From an uncultured Oscillospiraceae bacterium (GTDB lineage Bacteria > Bacillota > Clostridia > Oscillospirales > Oscillospiraceae): DNA of 26,917 nt. Positions 16,256 through 23,722 of the stretch are shown piece after piece. The position numbers and the translations under genes were made by a program. Location: assembly GCA_900756495.1 (NCBI GenBank), contig CAAEKI010000088.1, positions 1-26,917 of the forward strand, given 5' to 3'. Position 1 is the stretch's first letter, and every line of letters starts with the position of its first letter. The notes beneath the pieces are model-generated. The model worked only from the letters and a program-made list of their open reading frames with translations. It made no database searches and had not been told where the DNA came from.

Positions 16256-17108
16256 CATCAAAGGCCTGCTGTCCAGGCACGGCTTTCATTTTTCCAAGCG
16301 CATGGGGCAGAATTTTCTGATAGAAAGCTGGGTGCCGCGGGAGATTGCTGCAGCTTCAGAGGCGGATAAAAGCTGTGGCGTGCTGGAGATCGGTCCTGGC
16401 ATCGGTCCCCTCACAGTCCAGCTGGCCGAGCGGGCGGGCCGTGTGGTCTCGGTAGAGCTGGATAAGAGCCTCCTCCCCATTCTGGACGAGACTCTGGCTC
16501 CCTATGACAATGCCGAGGTGGTCTCCGGGGACATCATGAGGCTCTCCATTTCCGCTCTCGTATCCGACAAGCTAAAAGGCCTTACACCAATTGCCTGCGC
16601 CAATCTCCCCTACAATATCACCACGCCGGTCATCACTGCGCTGCTGGAGGCTAGGTGCTTTCGCTCCATCACTGTCATGATTCAGCGGGAAGTAGCGGCC
16701 AGGATCTGTGCCCTGCCCGGGACGGCGGACTATGGCGCCTTCTCCATTTTCTGCCGGTACCATGCGGAACCTGAGCGCCTCTTTGACGTGGGACCCGACT
16801 GTTTCCTCCCGGCTCCCAAGGTCACTTCATCGGTGATTCGCCTGACCCCCAGGCAAGCCCCCCCGCCCGAGGTTGAAAATGAGACACTCTTTTTTCAGGT
16901 GGTCCGGGCGGCTTTTGCCCAGCGCCGCAAAACACTGCTCAACAGTCTCTCCTCCGTCTTTGGAAATCGGGCAGACAAAGAGTGCCTGCGGCAGATGATC
17001 CAAGCCTGTGGCCTGTCTGACGACGTGCGCGGAGAACGTCTTGGCATCTCTGAGTTTGCCGCAGTGGCATCAGCCCTGCAAGTGCATCTGGACGGCAAAA
17101 AGTCTTGA
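16233..17108 (+). CDS. rsmA: 16S rRNA (adenine(1518)-N(6)/adenine(1519)-N(6))-dimethyltransferase
   Basis: 291 residues (KsgA). It dimethylates two adjacent adenines in the 3'-terminal helix of 16S rRNA using S-adenosylmethionine, late in 30S assembly. The N-terminal KRMGQNFLIE (22-31) is the family signature. The SAM motif I is EIGPGIGPL (52-60), VELDK follows at 74-78, and catalytic NLPY is at 124-127. The C-terminal domain includes FFQVVRAAFAQRRKTLLNSL. The start ATG 16233 has GAGGTGA six bases upstream, inside the GNAT gene. Confidence 0.97.
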   Translation: MDLCNISDIKGLLSRHGFHFSKRMGQNFLIESWVPREIAAASEADKSCGVLEIGPGIGPLTVQLAERAGRVVSVELDKSLLPILDETLAPYDNAEVVSGDIMRLSISALVSDKLKGLTPIACANLPYNITTPVITALLEARCFRSITVMIQREVAARICALPGTADYGAFSIFCRYHAEPERLFDVGPDCFLPAPKVTSSVIRLTPRQAPPPEVENETLFFQVVRAAFAQRRKTLLNSLSSVFGNRADKECLRQMIQACGLSDDVRGERLGISEFAAVASALQVHLDGKKS

Positions 17109-17173
17109 GTTGTCCGGTAATATGCCGTCTCAAACCGCCCTTTCTCCAACTCTGTCAAAGAAATCTGAGCATA

Positions 17174-17215
17174 CGGGGCCCCATCCTCAGTAGGATGGGG
17201 CCCTGTTTCTATCCC
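17174..17215 (+). terminator. intrinsic terminator after rsmA
   Basis: A 14-bp stem, 17174-17187 with 17192-17205 (one G.U), has a CAGT loop and is followed by TTTCTATCC. On the minus strand it lacks a T-run, so it serves mainly rsmA. Confidence 0.88.
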
Positions 17216-18159
17216 TCCTTCGGAGATTCCAGCGCCGTGTGAAGTCTTCTGAGAAAGACTTCTGCCGCGGAGGAGAAGACCTGATATTTTTTCCACGCGA
17301 GATACATCCAGGACTCCAGTCTCGGTTCCAGCGGCCGAAAACAGAGATTCATTCCGTCAGAGATGCGGACCAGCTTGTCCAGCGTAAAAAGGCAGCCCAT
17401 TCCCTCCTCCACCGCCAATGCCAGTGTGTTGACCAGATTCCCGGTGGTTACCACCCTCAGCTTCTCATATCCGTAACCCAGCCAGCCGGACAGGCCGTTT
17501 TCTCCCTCCATCTGCCGGGAGGACATCAGCGTCAAATCCCGCAGATCCTCCGGCCGGATACACTCCAGCGCCGCAAGGGGATGGTCTTTCCGCATTAAAA
17601 GCCCCCATGTATCCGGACTGGGGAGGCGGATATAGTCATATTTACTCATATCTATGGGTTCGATCAGTGTGCCAAAGTCAATGAGCCCCCGATCCAGCCG
17701 CTCTGTCACATCATAACCGTCCCCACTGAAAAAGTGAAAGCGAATGTCAGGATACTGCTCCTGAACTTGTCTGGCCGTTCTGACAATGAGACGCATTCCC
17801 TCCGTCTCGCCGCCGCCGATATATATATCCCCGCCGATGCTTTTGTCCGAGGCACTGACCTCGGCCTTTGTTTTTTCTACCAGGGACACGATTTCCTCTG
17901 CCCGCTTCCGCAGGATCATCCCCTCTTTTGTCAGGGTAATCTTACGCTTTCCCCGAATGAACAGCCGCTTCCCCAGCTCCTCCTCCAACTCCATCAGCTG
18001 TCTGGAGAGCGGCGGCTGGGTCATATGCAGCGCCTGCTGGACAGCTGTCACGAGGCTCAGCAGAAGATCGACTGTCTGGACTATCTGCTCTACCGGATGG
18101 AGCGTGATCAGAGGGACGAGGAGGAGCTTCTCAGACATCCATTGTCCAAGAAGGCTCAT
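17209..18159 (-). CDS. LysR family regulator with a foreign N-terminus, probably 5'-truncated
   Basis: The open frame gives up to 316 residues. From ALHMTQPPLSRQLMELEEELGKRLF onward (read in two parts: ALHMTQPPL and SRQLMELEEEL) it is an ordinary LysR protein, with a linker helix and an effector domain starting GDIYIGGGETEG. The roughly 40 residues before ALHM are not LysR-like. The usual first helix and the first half of the helix-turn-helix, about 24 residues, are missing. On the opposite strand the same bases encode what looks like a MerR C-terminus, so a deletion junction near 18034-18050 is the likely cause. No good start or SD is obvious; ATGs at 18159 and 18138 are possible. DNA binding is probably lost. 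It is convergent with rsmA. Confidence 0.75.
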   Translation of the reverse strand: MSLLGQWMSEKLLLVPLITLHPVEQIVQTVDLLLSLVTAVQQALHMTQPPLSRQLMELEEELGKRLFIRGKRKITLTKEGMILRKRAEEIVSLVEKTKAEVSASDKSIGGDIYIGGGETEGMRLIVRTARQVQEQYPDIRFHFFSGDGYDVTERLDRGLIDFGTLIEPIDMSKYDYIRLPSPDTWGLLMRKDHPLAALECIRPEDLRDLTLMSSRQMEGENGLSGWLGYGYEKLRVVTTGNLVNTLALAVEEGMGCLFTLDKLVRISDGMNLCFRPLEPRLESWMYLAWKKYQVFSSAAEVFLRRLHTALESPKEG

Positions 18160-18162
18160 TGA
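18040..18162 (+). pseudogene. 3' remnant of a MerR-type regulator gene
   Basis: Read on the + strand, the bases just beyond the LysR homology encode HEAQQKIDCLDYLLYRM followed by a charged tail ending in KKAH and TGA (18160-18162). An amphipathic coiled helix with KIDCLDYLLYRME is typical of the C-terminal dimerisation helix of MerR proteins. MerR genes commonly sit directly before aldo/keto reductase genes, and an aldo/keto reductase remnant follows at once here. Only about 40 codons remain. The 5' boundary is approximate and the call is inferred from pattern and context. Confidence 0.55.
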
Positions 18163-18400
18163 CGAACACAGTCAAACTGAACAACAGTGTAGAAATACCC
18201 GTGGTTGGCTTCTGGCCGCATATGAACAGGCGGTCGGAGAGGTGCTGGACGCGGGCTACCGGCCTATTAATACTGCCCCGGAATGAAGGGGCGGCCGGCT
18301 TGGCAATCAGCGCCTCCGGTATTCCCTGTCTATCACCGCCAAAGCATAATCCGGCAGACGGATTATGAACAGACCAAGTCGACCTTTGAGGATTTGATTG
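18162..18400 (+). pseudogene. 5' remnant of an aldo/keto reductase gene
   Basis: Pieces of the N-terminal third of an aldo/keto reductase appear in order but in different frames: NTVKLNNSVEIPVVGF (from about 18165), then QAVGEVLDAGYRPINTAPE (to 18283), then NEGAAGLAISASGIP, then [15 protein letters not shown] (to about 18400). A normal protein reads VKLNNGVEMP..GFG, ..AV..A...GYR.IDTA, NEEAVG.AI..SGIP, and YE.TK.AFE. The ancestral ATG seems to have become ACG at 18162. Small deletions, frameshifts and stops make it non-functional, and the middle and C-terminal parts are absent. Confidence 0.75.
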
Positions 18401-18416
18401 GAAGGGAGAGACACAT

Positions 18417-18983
18417 ATGGGATATGAGGCGATTGAAGCAGCGGCAGAGGCTCTGGGCATTCCTGTCTATCAGTACATGCGTATCGCCAGTCAGCGGGCG
18501 CTGAGGCTGACTGCAGAACTGAACGGCACCTACCATACACCGGAAGAGGTAGTGCGTCTATTTTCCCAGCTCATCGGGAAGCCAGTAGGCAGTGACTTCT
18601 GCCTTTTCCCACCGTTCTATACAGATTACGGTCAAAATATAACCGTAGGCAAAGTCGTGTTCCTCAACAGCAGCTGCCACTTTCAGGATCAGGGTGGTAT
18701 CACCATTGGGGACGGCGCCCTGATCGGACACCAAGTGGTGCTGGCCACTTTAAACCACAACGAAATTCCATCCCGCCGCAATGAATTGATCTCCGGCCCT
18801 ATCGTGATAGGGAAACATGTCTGGATCGGATCCAACGCTACGGTAACACCCGGCGTGACCATCGGCGACGGGGCCATCGTCGCGGCCGGCGCTGTGGTGA
18901 CAAAAGACGTGCCTGCCAATACCGTAGCCGCTGGCGTTCCGGCACGGATCATCCGAGATATCAGGAGGGATGAAAACTCATAA
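18417..18983 (+). CDS. sugar O-acetyltransferase of the left-handed beta-helix (maltose/galactoside acetyltransferase) type
   Basis: 188 residues, complete. It would move acetyl from acetyl-CoA to a sugar hydroxyl. The N-terminal helical part has [20 protein letters not shown]. The hexapeptide-repeat beta-helix follows: [37 protein letters not shown], the catalytic His of [24 protein letters not shown], then [20 protein letters not shown]. It resembles the LacA/Maa/nodulation family, and the true acceptor is unknown. The start ATG 18417 has AAGGGAGAG six bases upstream. It stands intact among broken genes, directly after an aldo/keto reductase remnant and overlapping a flavodoxin remnant. Confidence 0.88.
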   Translation: MGYEAIEAAAEALGIPVYQYMRIASQRALRLTAELNGTYHTPEEVVRLFSQLIGKPVGSDFCLFPPFYTDYGQNITVGKVVFLNSSCHFQDQGGITIGDGALIGHQVVLATLNHNEIPSRRNELISGPIVIGKHVWIGSNATVTPGVTIGDGAIVAAGAVVTKDVPANTVAAGVPARIIRDIRRDENS

Positions 18984-19399
18984 AACAGCGCTTACTCTGC
19001 ATTTGCTCCGCCTTTTGCATAGCATGCAGCTTCTCTCTGGCATTCTGTGCTTTCCAGGCCTCCCCTGCCCCCTCCTCAGAATCAGAATACACAGCGCAAA
19101 CAGGCCTTATCCCAGCCTCCCATTCTGCCACCGGCACCACCCGAACCCTTGCCGAGTACGCGGCGGACATTTAAATGCCGATCTCAGCGAAATTGTTCCA
19201 CAGGCTCCTTATACCAGCGATGATTGGACTACAGGAGCTCTTCCAGCAGGACAACGAGAGAGCAGAACGATCCGGCGACATCAGCCTCCATTTTCTCGCC
19301 CCGGATGCAGATTGGCGCTCTGGCAGACGCTTTGCAGGAGGCACATCTAGGGAGGCGATCCAAGCGTGGATAGAAACGCTTGATTTGCCCGTGCTTTAG
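18980..19399 (+). pseudogene. flavodoxin-like gene, degraded
   Basis: Fragments of a secreted flavodoxin are readable across frames. First comes a hydrophobic leader beginning [11 protein letters not shown] and a Ser-rich linker, then SATGTTRTLAEYAADI ending at a TAA, which is the FMN-phosphate loop pattern SATGxTxxxA. Then ADLSEIVPQAPYTSDDW continues in another frame. Finally DADWRSGRRFAGG and SREAIQAWIETLDLP end at TAG (19397-19399). The central FMN-binding part is deleted. The start codon seems mutated from ATG to ATA at 18980, where it would have overlapped the acetyltransferase stop, with AGGAGG 11 bases upstream. It formerly formed an operon with its neighbours. Confidence 0.75.
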
Positions 19400-19723
19400 G
19401 CAGACGCCCCCTATGGTATCTCTTTTCATTTTGATACAAAAACAGTTACCCTCAACAGCGGCTACGAAATGCCTATCTACGGCCTCGGCACTTACAGTCT
19501 GCTGGACGATGAAGTCATCTATGAGATTGCGTCTGCCCACGGCAAGTCTTCCGCACAGATTATCCTAAGATGGAACCTGCAAAGAGGCATAGTGATAATT
19601 CCGGGCTCCAGTAATCCCGATCACATTCAGGAAAATACGGAACTGTTTGGCTTTGAACTGATAGCGGAAGAAATGGTGCGTATCAATATACTGGACCGCA
19701 ACGAAAAACACGATTGGTACTGA
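19400..19723 (+). pseudogene. second aldo/keto reductase, internally deleted
   Basis: The frame is open from 19400 to TGA at 19721-19723. It encodes an aldo/keto reductase N-terminus (TKTVTLNSGYEMPIYGLGTY, about 19436-19495) fused directly to the C-terminal part (EVIYEIASAHGKSSAQIILRW, then QRGIVIIPGSSNPDHI). The roughly 180-200 central residues with the catalytic Tyr/Lys/His are missing, apparently by an in-frame deletion after SLLDD. No plausible start with SD is seen; an ATG at 19469 gives 84 residues. It should be inactive as an oxidoreductase. Confidence 0.75.
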
Positions 19724-19979
19724 TATCGGCTACGCTGTTCGGCATGTCACACAGTTCATCCTTGAGTACTGCGCCTGGATGAGCGCCATTTCTTATGTTC
19801 TGTTATCAAAGCAATTTTGTCTCAAAAACCAGTCTGTTTGGCAAATAGCTTTATTTATCATTGCCATTGTACAGGGAAAAATTGTATCAGCCAAAAATCG
19901 ACATGGATTCCTATCGTGAATTCCCCACCAAATGAACGGTACAAGTTAGAATCCTTTTTATAAAATGGACGAAAAAAGC
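19724..19979. other. gap before pckG with a weak open frame
   Basis: The + frame from 19722 stays open for 65 codons to TGA at 19917-19919 (WMSAISYVLLSKQF, then WQIALFIIAIVQGKI), with a hydrophobic middle and no start or SD near its beginning. It may be one more gene remnant of the decayed cluster or chance. The rest is AT-rich leader before the pckG promoter. Confidence 0.3.
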
Positions 19980-20008
19980 TTGCAAATTGCAGCAGTTTTC
20001 CGTACAAT
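19980..20008 (+). promoter_or_regulatory. sigma-A promoter of pckG
   Basis: TTGCAA (19980-19985), 17 bases, TACAAT (20003-20008). The -10 matches five of six and the -35 four of six. It predicts a leader of about 42 bases before ATG 20057. Confidence 0.75.
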
Positions 20009-20056
20009 AGAATTTAACCCAGTAAAGTGTATGTATCAGTTAGGAGGAAGTCACAC

Positions 20057-21823
20057 ATGGCATTGACCAAAAATAAGGCTGTTTTAGATTGGATAGACGA
20101 TCAGGCGGCGCTGACCCAGCCCGATCAGATCGTTTGGATTGACGGCAGCGAGGCACAGCTGGACACACTTCGGGCACAGGCCTGTTCCACCGGAGAGCTG
20201 GAAAAGCTCAACGAGGAAAAGCTGCCCGGCTGCTATCTGCACCGTACAGCGGTAAACGACGTGGCCCGCGTGGAGGATCGCACTTTTATCTGCTGTGAAC
20301 GCAAAGAGGACGCCGGTCCCACCAACAACTGGATGGCGCCCGCCGAGATGTACGCCAAGCTGCGCAAGCTGTACGCTGGATCCATGAGGGGGCGGACCAT
20401 GTATGTCATCCCCTATTCCATGGGCGTCGTGGGCTCTCCCTTTGCCAAGTACGGTATCGAACTTACCGACTCCATCTATGTGGTTCTCAACATGGCAATT
20501 ATGACACGGGTGGGACAAAATGTGCTGGACGCCCTGGGCGATTCTCCCGACTACGTCAAAGGCCTCCATGCCAAGGCTGATCTGGATCCCGAAAACCGCT
20601 ACATCGTTCAGTTCCCTCAGGACAATACCATCATGTCGGTTAACTCCGGCTATGGCGGAAACGTGCTGCTGGGCAAAAAATGCTTTGCTCTGCGTATTGC
20701 CACCTGCCTGGGCCGGGACGAGGGCTGGATGGCCGAGCATATGCTGATTCTGGGGATTCAGAATCCCCAGGGCGAGGTCCGCTATCTGGCCGCCGCGTTC
20801 CCCTCCGCCTGCGGCAAAACCAACCTGGCGATGCTCATCCCCCCCGCCGTATACCGCGAGAAGGGCTGGAAGGTCTGGTGTGTGGGCGACGATATCGCCT
20901 GGCTCCGGGTAGGTGATGACGGCCGCCTGTGGGCGATGAACCCCGAGTACGGCTTCTTTGGCGTGGCGCCCGGCACCAATGAGAAGTCCAACCCCAATGC
21001 CCTGGCCTCCACCCGCAAGGGCACCATCTTTACGAATGTAGTCCACAATCTGGACGACAATACGGTCTGGTGGGAGGGTCTGGATAAGAACCCGCCCGAG
21101 CACGCTGTGGATTGGAAGGGCAACCCCTGGAATGGTAAGACCTCTTCCGAGAAAGGCGCCCACCCCAACAGCCGTTTTACGGCGCCGGCCAAAAACTGTC
21201 CCTGCATCTCTCCCGAGTTTGAGAACCCGGCGGGCGTCCCCATCTCCGCCATCGTCTTCGGCGGCCGCCGGGCCAAGACAGCCCCCCTGGTCTATCAGTC
21301 CCGTGACTGGGAGCACGGTGTATTCGTGGGTTCTGTCATGGCCTCCGAGACTACCGCTGCCGCCGCAGGGGCGGTAGGAGTCGTCCGCCGCGATCCTATG
21401 GCCATGCTCCCCTTCTGCGGCTATAACATGGCCGATTACTGGCAGCACTGGCTGGACATGGGCGGCAAAATCGCCAAGCAGCCCAAGATCTTTAATGTCA
21501 ACTGGTTCCGCACCGACGATGATGGGCATTTTATCTGGCCCGGCTTCGGCGACAATCTGCGGGTCCTGGAGTGGATCATGAAGCGTTGCTCTGACGAGGT
21601 TGAGGCAGATGAGACCCCCATCGGCTACGAGCCAAAGCCTGAGGACATTAACCTGGACGATTCCGGCGTGGATGTGGAGACGCTGAAGAATCTTCTCTCG
21701 GTTGACAAGGCGCTGTGGCTGGAAGACGTTAAGGCTATTCGGGAGTTCTATGCCAAGTTTGGCGATAAACTTCCAAAAACACTTGCTCAGGAACTGGACG
21801 CTTTGGAAGCCAGGCTGAAATAA
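20057..21823 (+). CDS. pckG: phosphoenolpyruvate carboxykinase (GTP)
   Basis: 588 residues from ATG 20057, the size of GTP-type enzymes (ATP-type are shorter). It interconverts oxaloacetate plus GTP with phosphoenolpyruvate, CO2 and GDP. In anaerobic fermenters it can run in the carboxylating direction. The P-loop FPSACGKT is at 248-255, with the reactive Cys252 characteristic of the GTP class. GDDIAW (277-282), ASETTAAAAG and NVNWFRTDDDGHFIWPGFG are further family motifs. An in-frame ATG at 20027 exists, but AGGAGG nine bases before 20057 sets the start. The gene is single, between its own promoter and a strong terminator. Confidence 0.97.
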   Translation: MALTKNKAVLDWIDDQAALTQPDQIVWIDGSEAQLDTLRAQACSTGELEKLNEEKLPGCYLHRTAVNDVARVEDRTFICCERKEDAGPTNNWMAPAEMYAKLRKLYAGSMRGRTMYVIPYSMGVVGSPFAKYGIELTDSIYVVLNMAIMTRVGQNVLDALGDSPDYVKGLHAKADLDPENRYIVQFPQDNTIMSVNSGYGGNVLLGKKCFALRIATCLGRDEGWMAEHMLILGIQNPQGEVRYLAAAFPSACGKTNLAMLIPPAVYREKGWKVWCVGDDIAWLRVGDDGRLWAMNPEYGFFGVAPGTNEKSNPNALASTRKGTIFTNVVHNLDDNTVWWEGLDKNPPEHAVDWKGNPWNGKTSSEKGAHPNSRFTAPAKNCPCISPEFENPAGVPISAIVFGGRRAKTAPLVYQSRDWEHGVFVGSVMASETTAAAAGAVGVVRRDPMAMLPFCGYNMADYWQHWLDMGGKIAKQPKIFNVNWFRTDDDGHFIWPGFGDNLRVLEWIMKRCSDEVEADETPIGYEPKPEDINLDDSGVDVETLKNLLSVDKALWLEDVKAIREFYAKFGDKLPKTLAQELDALEARLK

Positions 21824-21832
21824 AAAATGACA

Positions 21833-21876
21833 GAGATCCGCTGTGCATATAGCTACACAGCGGATCTCGCTTTTCT
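21833..21876. terminator. bidirectional terminator between pckG and the DUF4349 gene
   Basis: GAGATCCGCTGTG (21833-21845) pairs with its exact complement at 21856-21868 over 13 bp. GCTTTTCT follows on the + strand. On the minus strand the stem is followed by TGTCATTTTTT, so both convergent genes can end here. Confidence 0.9.
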
Positions 21877-21886
21877 AAAAGACGGC

Positions 21887-22858
21887 TTACCGTTTTTCCT
21901 GCGGCCCCTTATTCTGTTCTTCCGCCGGAGCGGCAGGCAACGGCGGAGTCGTTCGCTTTTTATGCCTGCGCACCAGAATGACGCCCCCGGCTCCCAACAC
22001 AACGGCCAGAACCAGCAGAGCTGTCAGGTGGTAGGCGCACCAGACCACAAAATTCCCCAGCGCCTCCCCTGCGCCGGCAAAGCCATCTGATAATGCAGCG
22101 GAGATACGGACGCCCATGCTGCCGGCAGGGCCGGAGGATGCGGCAACCCGGATAACTTCTTCCATCGCTATCGTGACAGTTGCAAAATCCACCAGGCTGT
22201 CATATCTGCGCAGCTGAGTGGAATACTGCTCTATCTGATACTCCGCCTCGCTGAGCGCATTCTCCAGGCTGATAATATCCTCCATATTTTCTGCACGCTC
22301 CAGCAGCGCTAAAAGGCGTTCCCGTTTTGTCTCTTGCGTTCGGAGGCGGGATTCCATATCAAAATACGTCTCCCCCACATCTTCAGCATCCCGGTGCAGA
22401 CTGACCACATGACCTACATCGCCTACCGAGGAGAGAAGGGCTTCATAGCGCTCCTTGGGCACCCGGACTACGTAGTTTCCGTACCGGGCGGCATTCTGGT
22501 CATAATATCCGCCGCCTTGGACCGATGCACTCTCATAGTATCCCCCGCAAGATTCCACCAACGCATCCAGCTCATTCTCAGCTGCTGTAAAGTCAGTCAC
22601 CTGAACAGTAACTTCCGCCCTCTGGATCAGTTTGGCATCTTCACCGGCATATGTGCGGGTCTCCTCCGCAGATGAGGCAGAAAAGTTCAGACCGTCCTGT
22701 ACAGCTGCCTCCGGCGCTTCCATCACAACCGCTCCCCCTCCTGAGGCGGCGGCCAGACCTCCTCCAGGCGGTACGCTGCCGTTGTCTTCGCCGGCGCAGG
22801 CGGTAAGCGCGTAGAGGAAAAGCAAAGTCATGAAAAGCAGAAGGGAGCGCTTTTTCAT
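21887..22858 (-). CDS. DUF4349 family lipoprotein
   Basis: 323 residues. A lipoprotein signal peptide ends at LTAC with Cys21 as the lipidated residue. A low-complexity Gly/Ala stretch follows, then the DUF4349 core: LIQRAEVTVQVTDF, ESCGGYYESASV, YVVRVPKERYEALL, a coiled-coil part around ENALSEAEYQIEQYSTQL, and VDFATVTIAMEE. A membrane segment lies near 272-295 with a short basic cytoplasmic tail. This is the usual layout (anchor, extracytoplasmic domain, C-terminal membrane helix). Function is unknown, with an envelope role inferred. The start ATG 22858 has GGAGGTG about eight bases upstream. Confidence 0.88.
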   Translation of the reverse strand: MKKRSLLLFMTLLFLYALTACAGEDNGSVPPGGGLAAASGGGAVVMEAPEAAVQDGLNFSASSAEETRTYAGEDAKLIQRAEVTVQVTDFTAAENELDALVESCGGYYESASVQGGGYYDQNAARYGNYVVRVPKERYEALLSSVGDVGHVVSLHRDAEDVGETYFDMESRLRTQETKRERLLALLERAENMEDIISLENALSEAEYQIEQYSTQLRRYDSLVDFATVTIAMEEVIRVAASSGPAGSMGVRISAALSDGFAGAGEALGNFVVWCAYHLTALLVLAVVLGAGGVILVRRHKKRTTPPLPAAPAEEQNKGPQEKR

Positions 22859-22971
22859 AGGAAGACACCTCCGTTATTCAGATATTCTTTAGACGCACCG
22901 TTTTAACAAAGGTTCCCTCTCCCTGCTCCGGCGCATAGGATGGGCAAACGGGTTTTGAAGGAGGTATTCTT

Positions 22972-23712
22972 ATGCCCATCATCTATCTCTCCCCCTCCAC
23001 CCAGGAGAACAACCTCTATGTCAACGGCGGCACGGAAGAGGAGTGGATGAACAGGTTGGCCGATGCCCTGGTGCCCTATCTCACCGCCTCTGGCATCCGA
23101 TACAGCCGCAACACGCCTGACATGACTGCCGCATCCTCTATCCGGGCCTCCAATGAGGGAAACTATGACCTGCACTTGGCCCTCCACTCCAACGCAGCCC
23201 CTGAGGGAAAATACGGCCAAATCCGCGGCATCATTGTATTCTATTATCCCGGCTCAGTTCGCGGGCGGGAGGCGGCCACGCTCATTGCAGATGGACTGAA
23301 AGTCATCTATCCCCTCCCCAACAATGTCCGGGCCGAGGGCACCACCGCCATCGGAGAGGTGCGCCGGGTACGGGCCCCCTCGGTCTTTATCGAGCTAGGC
23401 TACCACGACAACCCGGACGACGCTGCCTGGATCAAAAGCAATCTGGATGCCGTCGCCCGAAATATCGCCCTCTCCCTTACCGAGTACTTCGGCCTTCCCT
23501 TTCTTGAGCCTATGGCTCCCCGCTCCGCCGTCGTAGATGTCAGCTGGGGGTATCTCAATATCAGAGATAAGCCGGAGCCTTCCGCCGCCATCCTGGCTAT
23601 GGCCTATGATGGAGCTGCTCTTACCGTGGTCAACCAGTGGCAGGGGTGGTATGTGGTTCGCTTCGGCGATGTACTGGGCTGGGCCAGTTCCAACTTCATC
23701 ACGCTGATCTGA
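22972..23712 (+). CDS. N-acetylmuramoyl-L-alanine amidase-like protein with SH3 domain
   Basis: 246 residues. The Amidase_3 fold is indicated by YDLHLALHSNA (His72 as zinc ligand) and SVFIELGYHDNPDDAAWI (Glu141 catalytic), with Glu22-24 as a possible second metal ligand. The first His of the usual DPGHGG motif is not present; the corresponding strand reads YLSPSTQ. An SH3-like wall-binding domain fills about 185-246 (WGYLNIRDKPEP, WYVVRFGDVLGWASSNFI). No signal peptide is seen, so the protein may act in the mother cell, on the spore, or leave by another route. AAGGAGG six bases before the ATG is near ideal. It is ten bases from the LysM-GH18 gene, probably one operon for peptidoglycan lysis. 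Confidence 0.85.
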   Translation: MPIIYLSPSTQENNLYVNGGTEEEWMNRLADALVPYLTASGIRYSRNTPDMTAASSIRASNEGNYDLHLALHSNAAPEGKYGQIRGIIVFYYPGSVRGREAATLIADGLKVIYPLPNNVRAEGTTAIGEVRRVRAPSVFIELGYHDNPDDAAWIKSNLDAVARNIALSLTEYFGLPFLEPMAPRSAVVDVSWGYLNIRDKPEPSAAILAMAYDGAALTVVNQWQGWYVVRFGDVLGWASSNFITLI

Positions 23713-23722
23713 GGGCTGGAGT

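Noticed and set aside
20084..21529. 481-codon - strand open frame opposite pckG
   Set aside because: Same reason: pckG is unmistakable on the + strand with P-loop and full length; the antisense frame has shadow-type composition.
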